Origin: Alistipes sp.
GTDB taxonomy: Bacteria; Bacteroidota; Bacteroidia; Bacteroidales; Rikenellaceae
Reading direction: 5' to 3'
NCBI GenBank assembly: GCA_017555105.1
Contig: JAFZHB010000008.1
Coordinates: 1 to 64,000, forward strand
Length of the DNA: 64,000 nucleotides
Positions 25,182 to 32,953 of the stretch are shown one piece after another. The translations under genes were made by a program, and so were the position numbers. Numbering within the stretch: the first letter of the stretch is position 1; each line of letters opens with the position of its first letter. Below the pieces are notes generated by a model. It was not told where the DNA came from and made no database searches. It saw only the letters and a list, made by a program, of their open reading frames with translations.

Positions 25182-26765
25182 ATGCTACATTTCTTACAAA
25201 TTAGCTCTGATCAGTTGCACACGCTCGACTGGACCATTTTAACGGGTTACTTTGTCGTGTTGCTCGCAATCGGTGTCTGGGCAAGTATGAAACGAAAGAA
25301 GGGAAGCTCGCTCTTCCTGGCCGAGAACTCGCTGCGTTGGCACCACATCGGCTTCTCGATGTGGGGTACGAATGTCGGCCCCTCGATGCTGATCGCCTCG
25401 GCCTCGGCCGGTTTTACGACGGGTATTGTGTCGGGTAACTTCGCCTGGTACGCCTTTATCTTTATCGCCATGCTGGCCTTTGTCTTTGCACCCCGTTACT
25501 TGGGTTCGAAGGTCTCGACCCTGCCCGAGTTTATGGGAAAACGATTCGGACAATCAACCCGCAATATCTTGGCGTGGTACACGATGATCACGATCTTGAT
25601 CTCGTGGCTTGCGCTGACCCTCTTTGCAGGTGGTATTCTGATTCGTCAGGTGTTCGATATTCCGATGTGGCAGTCGGCACTTATCCTCTTGGCCATTTCG
25701 GCCTTCTTCACGATGCTGGGTGGTCTGAAGGCAGTAGCCTATACCAATGTGTATCAGATGCTGCTTCTGATCTTTGTCTCGGCCACGATCGTGATCGTCG
25801 GCCTGCAAAAAGTGGGCGGTGTCGATGGCCTGATCGCTGCTACGCCGGCCGATTATTGGGTGCTCTTCCGCCCCAATTCGGATGTTGATTTCCCGTGGTT
25901 GCCAATCATCCTGGGCTACCCCATTTCGGGTGTTTGGTTCTGGTGTACTGATCAGTCGATGGTACAGCCCGTCTTAGCAGCCAAGAATCTGCGCCAGGGT
26001 CAGCTCGGTACGAACTTTACGGGTTGGTTGAAGATTCTCGATGTGCCCCTCTACATCCTGCCGGGTATCATCTGCTTTGCCCTCTATCCCACCTTGGCAA
26101 ACCCCGACGAGGCCTATATGACGATGGTCAAGAACCTCTTCCCGATCGGCATGGTGGGTCTGGTGCTCGCCGTATTGACCGCTGCGCTGGTGAGCACAAT
26201 TGGTTCGGCGCTCAATGCGTTGAGTACCGTCTTCACGATGGATATCTATGTGAAGAAGTTCAACCCGCAGGCCTCGAATAAGGAGATTATCCGTATGGGG
26301 CAGCTCGTAACGGTAGTCGGTGCCATCCTCTCGGTTTTGATCTGCGTGGCGATCGACTCGATCAAGGGACTGAACCTCTTCAATGTCTTCCAATCGGTTT
26401 TGGGCTTCATTGCTCCGCCGATGACGGCCGTCTTCCTGATGGGTGTCTTCTGGAAGCGCACGACGAAGCGAGCTGCGAACTTCACGCTCACACTCGGTAC
26501 GCTGATCTCGATCGGTACGGGTATTATGTATCTCTGGGCTTGGCCCGCAGGTGTGGTGAAGCCGCACTTCATGCTGCTCTCATTCTACATCTGCGTATTG
26601 CTGATCCTGTGTATGTTCCTCATCTCGCTCTTCGATCACTCGAAGCCCGAGGAGGGAACCTCGCTCTTCGACAAGGTAGCAGCACAGAAGACCGGTATCT
26701 TTGTCGCTGCGCTGTGGGTGGCACTCTTCATCGTCATGATCGGCCTCTATATCTTCTTTAATTAG
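25182..26765 (+). CDS. Sodium:solute symporter (SSS/SGLT family)
   Basis: The 527-residue protein has about 13-14 membrane segments and the SSS signature regions (FVVLLAIGVWASMK near the N-terminus, GGLKAVAYTNVYQMLLLIF, and SGVWFWCTDQSMVQPVLAAKN). The WCTDQ block occurs in sugar-transporting SGLT-like members. It probably carries the released monosaccharide or small glycoside across the inner membrane with sodium. It is the only sugar importer in the operon; no SusC/SusD pair is near. Confidence 0.92.
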   Translation: MLHFLQISSDQLHTLDWTILTGYFVVLLAIGVWASMKRKKGSSLFLAENSLRWHHIGFSMWGTNVGPSMLIASASAGFTTGIVSGNFAWYAFIFIAMLAFVFAPRYLGSKVSTLPEFMGKRFGQSTRNILAWYTMITILISWLALTLFAGGILIRQVFDIPMWQSALILLAISAFFTMLGGLKAVAYTNVYQMLLLIFVSATIVIVGLQKVGGVDGLIAATPADYWVLFRPNSDVDFPWLPIILGYPISGVWFWCTDQSMVQPVLAAKNLRQGQLGTNFTGWLKILDVPLYILPGIICFALYPTLANPDEAYMTMVKNLFPIGMVGLVLAVLTAALVSTIGSALNALSTVFTMDIYVKKFNPQASNKEIIRMGQLVTVVGAILSVLICVAIDSIKGLNLFNVFQSVLGFIAPPMTAVFLMGVFWKRTTKRAANFTLTLGTLISIGTGIMYLWAWPAGVVKPHFMLLSFYICVLLILCMFLISLFDHSKPEEGTSLFDKVAAQKTGIFVAALWVALFIVMIGLYIFFN

Positions 26766-26794
26766 TTTAACTCGCAAATAATAACCAACAGAAT

Positions 26795-28147
26795 ATGAAA
26801 CAGTTTAAGATTTTTGCGCTCCTCGCGGCGCTCCTCGGCCTCACGGCCTGCAACCAACCCACTGAGCCGACCCTCTCGCAGCAGATGGTCGAGGCCCACG
26901 GTCTGGGCGACTTCTATTGCAACCGTCACTACCAGGAGAACCTCGGTACGACGGGCTGGGACTATGTGTCGGGCTTGGTGGCTAACGCCGTGCTGAAGAC
27001 CTGGAGCGTATATCCCGAGAAGCAGGCTTACTACGATGCTGTGAAGGCCTTTGCCGATACGGCTACGAATGAGGACGGTTCGATGATCCTGAACACGAAG
27101 GGTGAGGCTGCCTTGCGTCCTTCGAACATCGACGACCTGCCCGCAGGTAACATCTACTTCACCCTCTATGAGGAGGAGCTGAAGCGTGGCAATACGAAGG
27201 ATGCCGAGCGCTACAAGGCTGCTGCCACGAAGATTCGCAACAAGCTCAAGTATGACCACAGCCGCATCCCCGCCAACCTCCCCGGCACGGGTGGTTTCTA
27301 CCACAAGGCGATCTATCCGAACCAGATGTGGCTCGACGGCCTCTTCATGGGCTCGCCCATCTATGCACAGTGGGAGCACTACTTCGGTCAGGAGAATCAC
27401 GAGGAGTATATGGCCAGCTGGAGCGACATCGCACACCAGTTTAAGACCATCCACCACTTCACCTACAACCCCGAGAAGCAGCTCAACTACCACGCTTGGT
27501 CGGCCGATCCGACCGATCCGAACTCCTTCTGGGCAAACCAGGAGGCTCCGTTCAAGGGTTGCAGCAAGGAGTTCTGGGGTCGTGGCATGGGTTGGTACTT
27601 TGCCGCGCTGGTAGATGTGCTGGAGGTGATGCCGAAGGAGCATGCCGACTACCCTGCTGTCCTCGAGATCCTGAATCAGGTGGCAGCCGGTCTGGCTCGC
27701 TGGCAGGATGCCGAGTCGGGCGTATGGTATCAGCTGCTGCAGCACGACGGTACGGTGACGGCTGATGGCGTGGGCGACAAGGCCGGTGATAAGATGGCCA
27801 ATGTAGGCGCACAGGCCAACTACCTGGAGGCTTCGGCGTCGTGCATCTTCACCTATGCTTATTGGAAGGGTATCCGCCTCGGTCTGCTCGATCAGGCAAC
27901 CTACGAGCCGGTAGCCGAGAAGGCCTACCAGGGTCTCTTGAAGACCTTCATCACCGAGCAGGATGGCAAGATGGCGATCGTGCAGACCTGCGCTTCGGCC
28001 GGCTTGGGCCCGAAGAAGGACCTCACGCGCACGGGTACGATCAACTACTACCTGGCCGGTAAGGATGTCGGCATCACGCAGAACGAGGGTAAGGCCGTTG
28101 GCACCTTCATTCTGGCTTCGTTGGAGTATGAAATGAGAAACAAATAG
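26795..28147 (+). CDS. GH105-family lipoprotein hydrolase
   Basis: The 450-residue protein has lipobox LTAC (Cys19) and the GH105 core: YPNQMWLDGLFMGSP with Asp181, and an Asp in SNIDDLPAGN (113/114). It differs from the pectin-operon GH105 (4888-6120) by an insertion before the second Asp and by GRGMGWYFAALVDVL. GH105 members remove 4,5-unsaturated uronic acids or related caps, including from sugars outside pectin. Being a lipoprotein it acts outside the cytoplasm, before the symporter step. Fifth gene of the operon. Confidence 0.88.
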   Translation: MKQFKIFALLAALLGLTACNQPTEPTLSQQMVEAHGLGDFYCNRHYQENLGTTGWDYVSGLVANAVLKTWSVYPEKQAYYDAVKAFADTATNEDGSMILNTKGEAALRPSNIDDLPAGNIYFTLYEEELKRGNTKDAERYKAAATKIRNKLKYDHSRIPANLPGTGGFYHKAIYPNQMWLDGLFMGSPIYAQWEHYFGQENHEEYMASWSDIAHQFKTIHHFTYNPEKQLNYHAWSADPTDPNSFWANQEAPFKGCSKEFWGRGMGWYFAALVDVLEVMPKEHADYPAVLEILNQVAAGLARWQDAESGVWYQLLQHDGTVTADGVGDKAGDKMANVGAQANYLEASASCIFTYAYWKGIRLGLLDQATYEPVAEKAYQGLLKTFITEQDGKMAIVQTCASAGLGPKKDLTRTGTINYYLAGKDVGITQNEGKAVGTFILASLEYEMRNK

Positions 28148-28154
28148 AGCAACC

Positions 28155-29087
28155 ATGAAATACAATGAGATTGGCAAGACGGGCATGAAGGTTTCTGCCC
28201 TGAGCTTTGGTGCTTCGTCGCTTGGAAGCGTATTCCGCTCGACGAAGGAGGAGGAGGCCTTGGAGGCTGTCTATACGGCCATCGAGGGCGGCATGAACTT
28301 CATCGATGTATCGCCCTATTACGGCCACTACAAGGCTGAGACCGTGCTGGGCAAGGCGCTGCAGAACATCCCGCGCGAAAAATACTACCTCTCGACAAAG
28401 GTGGGCCGCTACGGCAAGGATGGCGTGAACACCTGGGACTACTCGGCCAAGCGTGCGCAGGAGAGCGTCTATGAGAGCTTGGAGCGTCTGCACATCGACC
28501 ACATCGATCTGATCAATGTTCACGATGTGGAGTTTGCCGACCTGAATCAGGTGGTCAACGAGACCCTGCCGGCACTCGTGGAGTTGCGTGAGAAGGGCAT
28601 CGTGAGCCATGTCGGCATCACCGACCTGCAGCTCGAGAACCTCAAGTGGGTGATTGAGCATGTACCCGCAGGCACGGTAGAGAGTGTGTTGAACTTCTGC
28701 CACTACTGTCTCTGCGACGATAAGATCGTTGATTTCCTCGACTTCTTCGAGGAACACAATGTGGGTGTGATCAGCGCATCGCCCCTCTCGATGGGTCTTC
28801 TTTCGCAGCGTGGCGTGCCCGCATGGCACCCCGCACCGCTGCCGTTGGTCGAGGCCTGCAAGAAGGCCGCCGAGCACTGCACGGCCAAGGGCTACCCGAT
28901 TGAGAAGCTCGCTATGCAGTTCGCTCTCTCGAACGACCGCATCGCCACGACGCTCTTCTCGTCGGCCAACCCCGAGAATGTGAAGAAGAACCTCGCCTTC
29001 ATCGAGGAGCCGATCGACTGGCAGCTCGTGGAGGAGGTACGCGAGATCATCGGCGATCAGCAGCGCGTAAGCTGGGCTAACTCCTAA
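28155..29087 (+). CDS. Aldo/keto reductase, L-galactose dehydrogenase-like
   Basis: This 310-residue protein has the AKR tetrad Asp51, Tyr56, Lys82, His123. Blocks such as SPYYGHYKAETVLGKAL, NETLPALVELREKG and GVISASPLSMGLLSQ are strikingly like plant L-galactose dehydrogenase and bacterial L-fucose/D-threo-aldose dehydrogenases. Predicted reaction: L-galactose plus NAD(P)+ to L-galactonolactone. I recall an equivalent enzyme in Bacteroides vulgatus, encoded beside a lactonase and a zinc dehydrogenase as here. Its stop overlaps the next start by one base. L-fucose is an alternative substrate. Confidence 0.85.
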   Translation: MKYNEIGKTGMKVSALSFGASSLGSVFRSTKEEEALEAVYTAIEGGMNFIDVSPYYGHYKAETVLGKALQNIPREKYYLSTKVGRYGKDGVNTWDYSAKRAQESVYESLERLHIDHIDLINVHDVEFADLNQVVNETLPALVELREKGIVSHVGITDLQLENLKWVIEHVPAGTVESVLNFCHYCLCDDKIVDFLDFFEEHNVGVISASPLSMGLLSQRGVPAWHPAPLPLVEACKKAAEHCTAKGYPIEKLAMQFALSNDRIATTLFSSANPENVKKNLAFIEEPIDWQLVEEVREIIGDQQRVSWANS

Positions 29088-30025
29088 TGAGTAAGAAGAA
29101 GATGGATTACAAGATCATCGACGCCCACGCCCACCTCTGGCTTCGTCAGGATGCCGAGTGGAATGGCAAGCGCATCGTAACGCTCGAAAATGGCCGTTCG
29201 CACTTCCTCGGCGAGGAGGTGCAGATGGTACCGCCCTTCATGATCGATGGCCGCAATACGGCCGAGATCTTCCTCTCGAACATGAACTATGCGCAGGTGT
29301 CGGCCGCCGTCATCACGCAGGAGTATATCGACGGTCTGCAGAACGACTACCTGGAGGAGGTGATGAAACGCTACCCCAACCGATTCTTCTGCTGCGGTAT
29401 GTGCGAGTATTTCCGTGAGGATGTCGTCGAGCAGGCGCGTGCGCTCCAGGCTCGCGGCTTCCGCGCCATCAAGATTCCGGCTAACCGTCTGAAAACCGAC
29501 GCTGTCACAGTGCACCTGACCGATCCAAAGATGGTGGCGCTGTTCGACTTCATGGAGCAGGAGGGCATGATCCTCTCGATCGACCTGGACGACGACCTGA
29601 GCCAGATTGCCGAGATGGAGCAGATCATCCTCACGCATCCGCAGTTGAAGGTGGCTATCGGCCACTTCGGCATGGCGACCTACCCCACCTTTATGGATCA
29701 GGTGCGCCTGGCTCGCTACGAGCATGTAATGATCGAGTCGGGCGGTATCACCTGGCTCTACAACAGCGAGTTCTACCCCTTCCACGGGGCGATTCGCGCC
29801 ATTCGTCAGGCCGCTGACGAGGTGGGTATGGAGAAGTTGATGTGGGGCTCGGACTATCCGCGCACGATCACGGCCATCACTTACCGCATGTCGTACGATT
29901 TTGTCTCGAAGTCGACTGAACTGACCGAAGAGGAGAAGGCTATGTTCCTCGGTGGTAATGCAGCCCGCTTCTATGGGCTGACAGACCTCGTGGAGCTGCC
30001 CTATATTAAGAATATGTCTGAATAA
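29087..30025 (+). CDS. Amidohydrolase-2 family lactonase (L-galactonolactonase/L-fuconolactonase type)
   Basis: The 312-residue protein is a COG3618-type amidohydrolase with metal ligand blocks DAHAHLW, IGHFGMA and WGSDYPR. This family includes sugar lactonases for L-fucono-, L-rhamnono- and L-galactonolactone. Placed directly after the aldose dehydrogenase with a one-base overlap, it would open the lactone to L-galactonate. A second start (MDYKIIDAHAHLW) lies five codons in. The substrate is inferred from the gene order. Confidence 0.83.
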   Translation: MSKKKMDYKIIDAHAHLWLRQDAEWNGKRIVTLENGRSHFLGEEVQMVPPFMIDGRNTAEIFLSNMNYAQVSAAVITQEYIDGLQNDYLEEVMKRYPNRFFCCGMCEYFREDVVEQARALQARGFRAIKIPANRLKTDAVTVHLTDPKMVALFDFMEQEGMILSIDLDDDLSQIAEMEQIILTHPQLKVAIGHFGMATYPTFMDQVRLARYEHVMIESGGITWLYNSEFYPFHGAIRAIRQAADEVGMEKLMWGSDYPRTITAITYRMSYDFVSKSTELTEEEKAMFLGGNAARFYGLTDLVELPYIKNMSE

Positions 30026-30045
30026 TCATTCAAGAGAGAATAACC

Positions 30046-31065
30046 ATGAAAGCAGTACAGATTGTTTCGCCTTCGGAGATGAAGGTCGTAGAGTTGGAGC
30101 AGCCGAAGCCCAAGGCGGGCGAGGTGCTCGTGAAGATGTGCTATGTGGGCTATTGTGGCTCGGATCTGAACACCTACCTGGGTCGTAATCCGATGGTGCA
30201 GTTGCCCGTCATTCCGGGTCATGAGATTGGTGGCGAGGTGGCCGAGCTTGGCGAGGGTGTACCCTCGACGATCAAGGTGGGTCAGGTCGTTACGATCAAC
30301 CCCTACACGAACTGCGGCACCTGCGCCTCGTGCCTCTCGGGCCGCGTGAATGCTTGCCAGTATAACCAGACGCTCGGCGTGCAGCGCAATGGCGCTATGT
30401 GCGACTACATCGTGGTGCCCTGGCAGAAGGTGATTGCAGCCGATGGCGTATCGCCCCGCGATGCTGCGCTGATCGAGCCGATGAGCGTAGGTTTCCACGC
30501 CGTAGATCGCGCCGAGGTGAACGACCTTGACACGGTGATGGTGATTGGCTGCGGTATGATCGGTGTGGGTGCTATCGTGCGTGCCTCGTTGCGTGGCGCT
30601 ACGGTGATCGCTGCCGACATCGACGACGAGAAGCTCGAGTTGGCCAAGCAGCTCGGTGCGAAGTACACGGTCAATACGATGAAGGAGGATGTACACGCCC
30701 GCCTGCAGGAACTCACCGCAGGTCACGGACCGAATGTGGTGGTCGAGGCTGTGGGTTCACCGATCACCTATGTCATGGCGGTGGATGAGGTTGCCTTTGC
30801 CGGCCGTGTGGTCTGCATCGGCTACGCCAAGAGCAATGTGGAGTTCCAGACGAAGCTCTTCGTGCAGAAGGAGCTCGACATCCGTGGCTCGCGCAACGCC
30901 ATGCCGTCGGACTTCCGCGCTGTGATTCACTTCCTCGATGAGCACCCCAACTTCCCGAAGGATCAGCTCATCTCGGCCATCGCTACGCCCGAAACGGCAC
31001 ACGATGTGATGAAGGAGTGGGCCGCCGCACCGGGCAAGGTGTTCCGCATCCTGGTGAAGTTCTAA
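30046..31065 (+). CDS. Zinc-dependent dehydrogenase, L-galactonate 5-dehydrogenase-like
   Basis: The 339-residue medium-chain dehydrogenase has the catalytic zinc region GYCGSDLN and GHEIGGE, the structural zinc cysteines in CGTCASCLSGRVNAC, and a Rossmann fold starting VMVIGCGMIGVGAI. The closest roles I know are L-galactonate, L-idonate and galactitol-phosphate dehydrogenases. As the third enzyme after an aldose dehydrogenase and a lactonase it would convert L-galactonate to D-tagaturonate, the intermediate of galacturonate catabolism. Last gene of the operon, followed by a strong terminator. Confidence 0.83.
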   Translation: MKAVQIVSPSEMKVVELEQPKPKAGEVLVKMCYVGYCGSDLNTYLGRNPMVQLPVIPGHEIGGEVAELGEGVPSTIKVGQVVTINPYTNCGTCASCLSGRVNACQYNQTLGVQRNGAMCDYIVVPWQKVIAADGVSPRDAALIEPMSVGFHAVDRAEVNDLDTVMVIGCGMIGVGAIVRASLRGATVIAADIDDEKLELAKQLGAKYTVNTMKEDVHARLQELTAGHGPNVVVEAVGSPITYVMAVDEVAFAGRVVCIGYAKSNVEFQTKLFVQKELDIRGSRNAMPSDFRAVIHFLDEHPNFPKDQLISAIATPETAHDVMKEWAAAPGKVFRILVKF

Positions 31066-31084
31066 CCCGCGAAACACAACAAAC

Positions 31085-31121
31085 GGAGGAGTTTGGATCA
31101 GTTCCAAACTCCTCTTTTTTT
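31085..31121 (+). terminator. Terminator of the sugar oxidation operon
   Basis: A 12-13 bp stem (GGAGTTTGGA/TCCAAACTCC core) with a short loop, followed by seven T, 20 bp after the dehydrogenase stop. Confidence 0.93.
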
Positions 31122-31145
31122 AGGGTCTTAATGCGACAACTTCCC

Positions 31146-31181
31146 TATAAAAAAATGCGACTCCGAAATTCGAAGTCGCAT
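31146..31181 (-). terminator. Terminator of the three-gene small-protein cluster
   Basis: ATGCGACT/AGTCGCAT arms with a partly paired middle, followed on the minus strand by a T run. It ends the minus-strand cluster that converges on the sugar operon. Confidence 0.8.
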
Positions 31182-31206
31182 CAAGATTCGATCGTCGATC
31201 GCTACA

Positions 31207-31341
31207 CTAATCCTCAGCCAAGAACTTACCCGTAAAGAAAAGCGTAGCAAGCGCAATAACCCACGAAATAGTATACTCTCTCGTAAAGTAAAAGAGGGTG
31301 CCGCCCACGATGAAGGCAAGCAGAGATTTTAACAGTTTCAT
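31207..31341 (-). CDS. 44-residue membrane protein
   Basis: Translation gives a 44-residue protein that starts MKLLKSLLAFIVGGTLFYF and ends FFTGKFLAED. Two hydrophobic segments (about 4-19 and 23-38) are separated by TREYT, so it is probably a helical hairpin in the inner membrane. It lies 18 bp downstream of the 72-residue gene on the same strand and just before a terminator, which supports its being a real third gene of that cluster. Function unknown. Confidence 0.6.
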   Translation of the reverse strand: MKLLKSLLAFIVGGTLFYFTREYTISWVIALATLFFTGKFLAED

Positions 31342-31359
31342 AATCTTATTTCGTTTAAG

Positions 31360-31578
31360 TTACTTCTTATATTTCGACGAGTAGCTTCCGAAATCGGTGA
31401 ACATATAGACCCAACCTCCCGAGGTCTCCACAGCTACATTTGAACCCTGCCACCAAGCATTCACAATGCCGTTAGGCACAGTAAGTGCACGGCGATCGTG
31501 CGGGGTGCGGTAGACAAACACAGAGCAACTCGTGAATTCGATCTTGCCAAAATTTACATAGTCACTAGGAAATGCCAT
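31360..31578 (-). CDS. 72-residue protein of unknown function
   Basis: A small soluble protein without signal peptide. It is beta-rich and aromatic: SCSVFVYRTPHDRRA, VNAWWQGSNVAVE, GGWVYMFTDFGSY. The ending (PNG...W...GGWVYMF...SY) loosely mirrors the end of the neighbouring 84-residue protein (PNY...RWYKLSGGYSIFV...Y), which hints at a shared small beta fold. No family recognised. It lies 15 bp after that gene. Confidence 0.55.
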   Translation of the reverse strand: MAFPSDYVNFGKIEFTSCSVFVYRTPHDRRALTVPNGIVNAWWQGSNVAVETSGGWVYMFTDFGSYSSKYKK

Positions 31579-31593
31579 AACTGATCAATGCTT

Positions 31594-31848
31594 TTATAAG
31601 GAATGTTTCTCTACGCAGTTCTCGTAGATGTTGTATGCCGCACCGTCGCGGCAGGTAACGAAGATCGAGTAGCCCCCCGATAACTTATACCAACGGCAAC
31701 GCATGATACCCGAATAGTTGGGCACCGACCCTGCTAACTCACGCGAACCATAGCGCACTGCATATACATCTTCGCCATTAGCCGTCGGCTCAACACTTTT
31801 GTCCCACGAATCATCAAAGTAGGACTTGCTCGATGAAAACCATCCCAT
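31594..31848 (-). CDS. 84-residue protein of unknown function
   Basis: A small soluble protein with a polar, disordered-looking N-terminus (GWFSSSKSYFDDSWDKS) and a beta-rich end (IMRCRWYKLSGGYSIFVTC). A matching promoter lies 50 bp upstream and a terminator follows the three-gene cluster, so it is likely expressed. No family recognised. Confidence 0.55.
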   Translation of the reverse strand: MGWFSSSKSYFDDSWDKSVEPTANGEDVYAVRYGSRELAGSVPNYSGIMRCRWYKLSGGYSIFVTCRDGAAYNIYENCVEKHSL

Positions 31849-31898
31849 AATTGTATTCTTTTTAAGGTTAATAGATTTATTTTATAAATAGGTTATCA

Positions 31899-31928
31899 CA
31901 AACTTATAAAAAAAAACTATACCGCAAA
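31899..31928 (-). promoter_or_regulatory. Promoter of the three-gene small-protein cluster
   Basis: On the minus strand TTTG (31925-31928) is followed after 18 bp by TAAGTTTG (31899-31906). Confidence 0.6.
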
Positions 31929-32010
31929 GAAAAAGCGATTTTTTATCCACCGAAACTCGCTTTTGGTGAACTTTTCCGCTTCGACCTGCTTGGGAAGAGA
32001 AGAAAATGAA

Positions 32011-32018
32011 TATATTTG
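32011..32018 (+). promoter_or_regulatory. -7 box of the DUF1648 gene
   Basis: TATATTTG matches the consensus exactly, with TTG 18 bp upstream (31990-31992). It lies 26 bp before the ATG at 32045. Confidence 0.65.
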
Positions 32019-32044
32019 TAACCAACTAATAGCATAGAGTTGAA

Positions 32045-32458
32045 ATGAACAAACGAGGTTGGATTATCCCGCTATTGATCGTGGCCATTCATGCTGTGGC
32101 CATTCTGTCGCAATGGAGCTCCTTGCCGGAGCTTCTTCCGGCGCATTTTGACCTGCAAGGAAATGCCGGTGGTACCATGTCGCGCAATGTATTGTTCCTG
32201 CATCCGCTGATGGGGGCTGTGATTGGCCTAATCGCCTATGGAATTGCTCGGAGAAAGAGCCTCCTTCAGATGGGTTTGATGCTGCTGGCATCGGGCATCT
32301 GCTTGATCTTGCTCTCCTCGACTATGGTGACGCTGACAGGAGGCACCATGCCGATTTTTATGCTTGCCGAGCCGGTTATCCTTTTGGCGGCGTTGATCGC
32401 ATTTGTGGTTTGTGTGGTGAAAGCGCGCAGAAAGAGCCGACAAGAAAGAACTCTTTAA
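32045..32458 (+). CDS. DUF1648-family membrane protein
   Basis: The 137-residue protein has four predicted membrane segments and the DUF1648 hallmark after the first one: LPELLPAHFDLQGNAGG. Members include SdpI-like immunity and sensor proteins, but many have no known role. It stands alone with its own promoter; a repeat-rich intergenic region follows. Confidence 0.8.
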   Translation: MNKRGWIIPLLIVAIHAVAILSQWSSLPELLPAHFDLQGNAGGTMSRNVLFLHPLMGAVIGLIAYGIARRKSLLQMGLMLLASGICLILLSSTMVTLTGGTMPIFMLAEPVILLAALIAFVVCVVKARRKSRQERTL

Positions 32459-32469
32459 AAGCGAGAGAC

Positions 32470-32520
32470 TGGATTGGCTACTTCGCAGACCCTTCGGCCT
32501 GCTCCGTGACGCCTTTCCAG
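32470..32520 (+). repeat. Dispersed two-hairpin repeat, copy C
   Basis: GATTGGCTACTTCGC is followed by a first stem GCAGACC/GGCCTGC (one mismatch), the conserved CGTGACGCCTTTC and a second stem TCCAGG/CCTGGA that extends to about 32533 with a longer loop. The preceding GCGAGAGACTG is shared with copy D. Like copies A and B it lies downstream of a minus-strand tRNA. Confidence 0.7.
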
Positions 32521-32581
32521 GTATGCCCCTGGACGAGGTTACAAAGAAAACAAAAAAGTGATTTGCGGGGCGCTTTACGAC

Positions 32582-32613
32582 GCGAGAGACTGGATTGGCT
32601 ACTCCGCAGCCCG
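32582..32613 (+). repeat. Dispersed repeat, truncated copy D
   Basis: GCGAGAGACTGGATTGGCTA and the following ACTCCGCAG repeat copy C with one change, then the similarity stops before the right arm of the hairpin. Apart from copies C and D and the tRNA terminator, 32459-32778 contains nothing I recognise. Confidence 0.65.
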
Positions 32614-32732
32614 TAACACAATTAATCCGGCAACCACCTACTCAAGAATACCAGTCTCACCCGATGCAGACCGCACGCGAAGCGTGGGTGGTTTTTGTTT
32701 TCATTGCGGTGGGTGCTGGCACACGACCGCAG

Positions 32733-32768
32733 AGAAAACAAAAACAGCAGAACTTTTCAGTTCTGCTG
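32733..32768 (-). terminator. Terminator of tRNA-Pro
   Basis: CAGCAGAAC/GTTCTGCTG with a 6-nt loop, followed on the minus strand by a T-rich run, 11 bp past the tRNA 3' end. Confidence 0.88.
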
Positions 32769-32778
32769 TCTGCATTTG

Positions 32779-32853
32779 TCGGGGAGACTGGATTCGAACC
32801 AGCGACCTCCAACTCCCGAAGCTGGCGCGCTAACCGGACTGCGCTACACCCCG
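32779..32853 (-). tRNA. tRNA-Pro (CGG)
   Basis: The minus strand gives a 75-nt cloverleaf: acceptor CGGGGTG/CTCCCCG with one U-U mismatch, anticodon stem CCAGC/GTTGG, loop TTCGGGA (anticodon CGG), T loop TTCGAAT and discriminator A. CCA is not encoded. Confidence 0.94.
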
Positions 32854-32953
32854 AACAAGTACTCTTAATCCTTAAGAGCGGCACAAAGATACATTGAAAA
32901 AGTGAATTCGCAAAATTATTTGCCAAAAAATTCACGCTCAAGCTCGATAAAGG

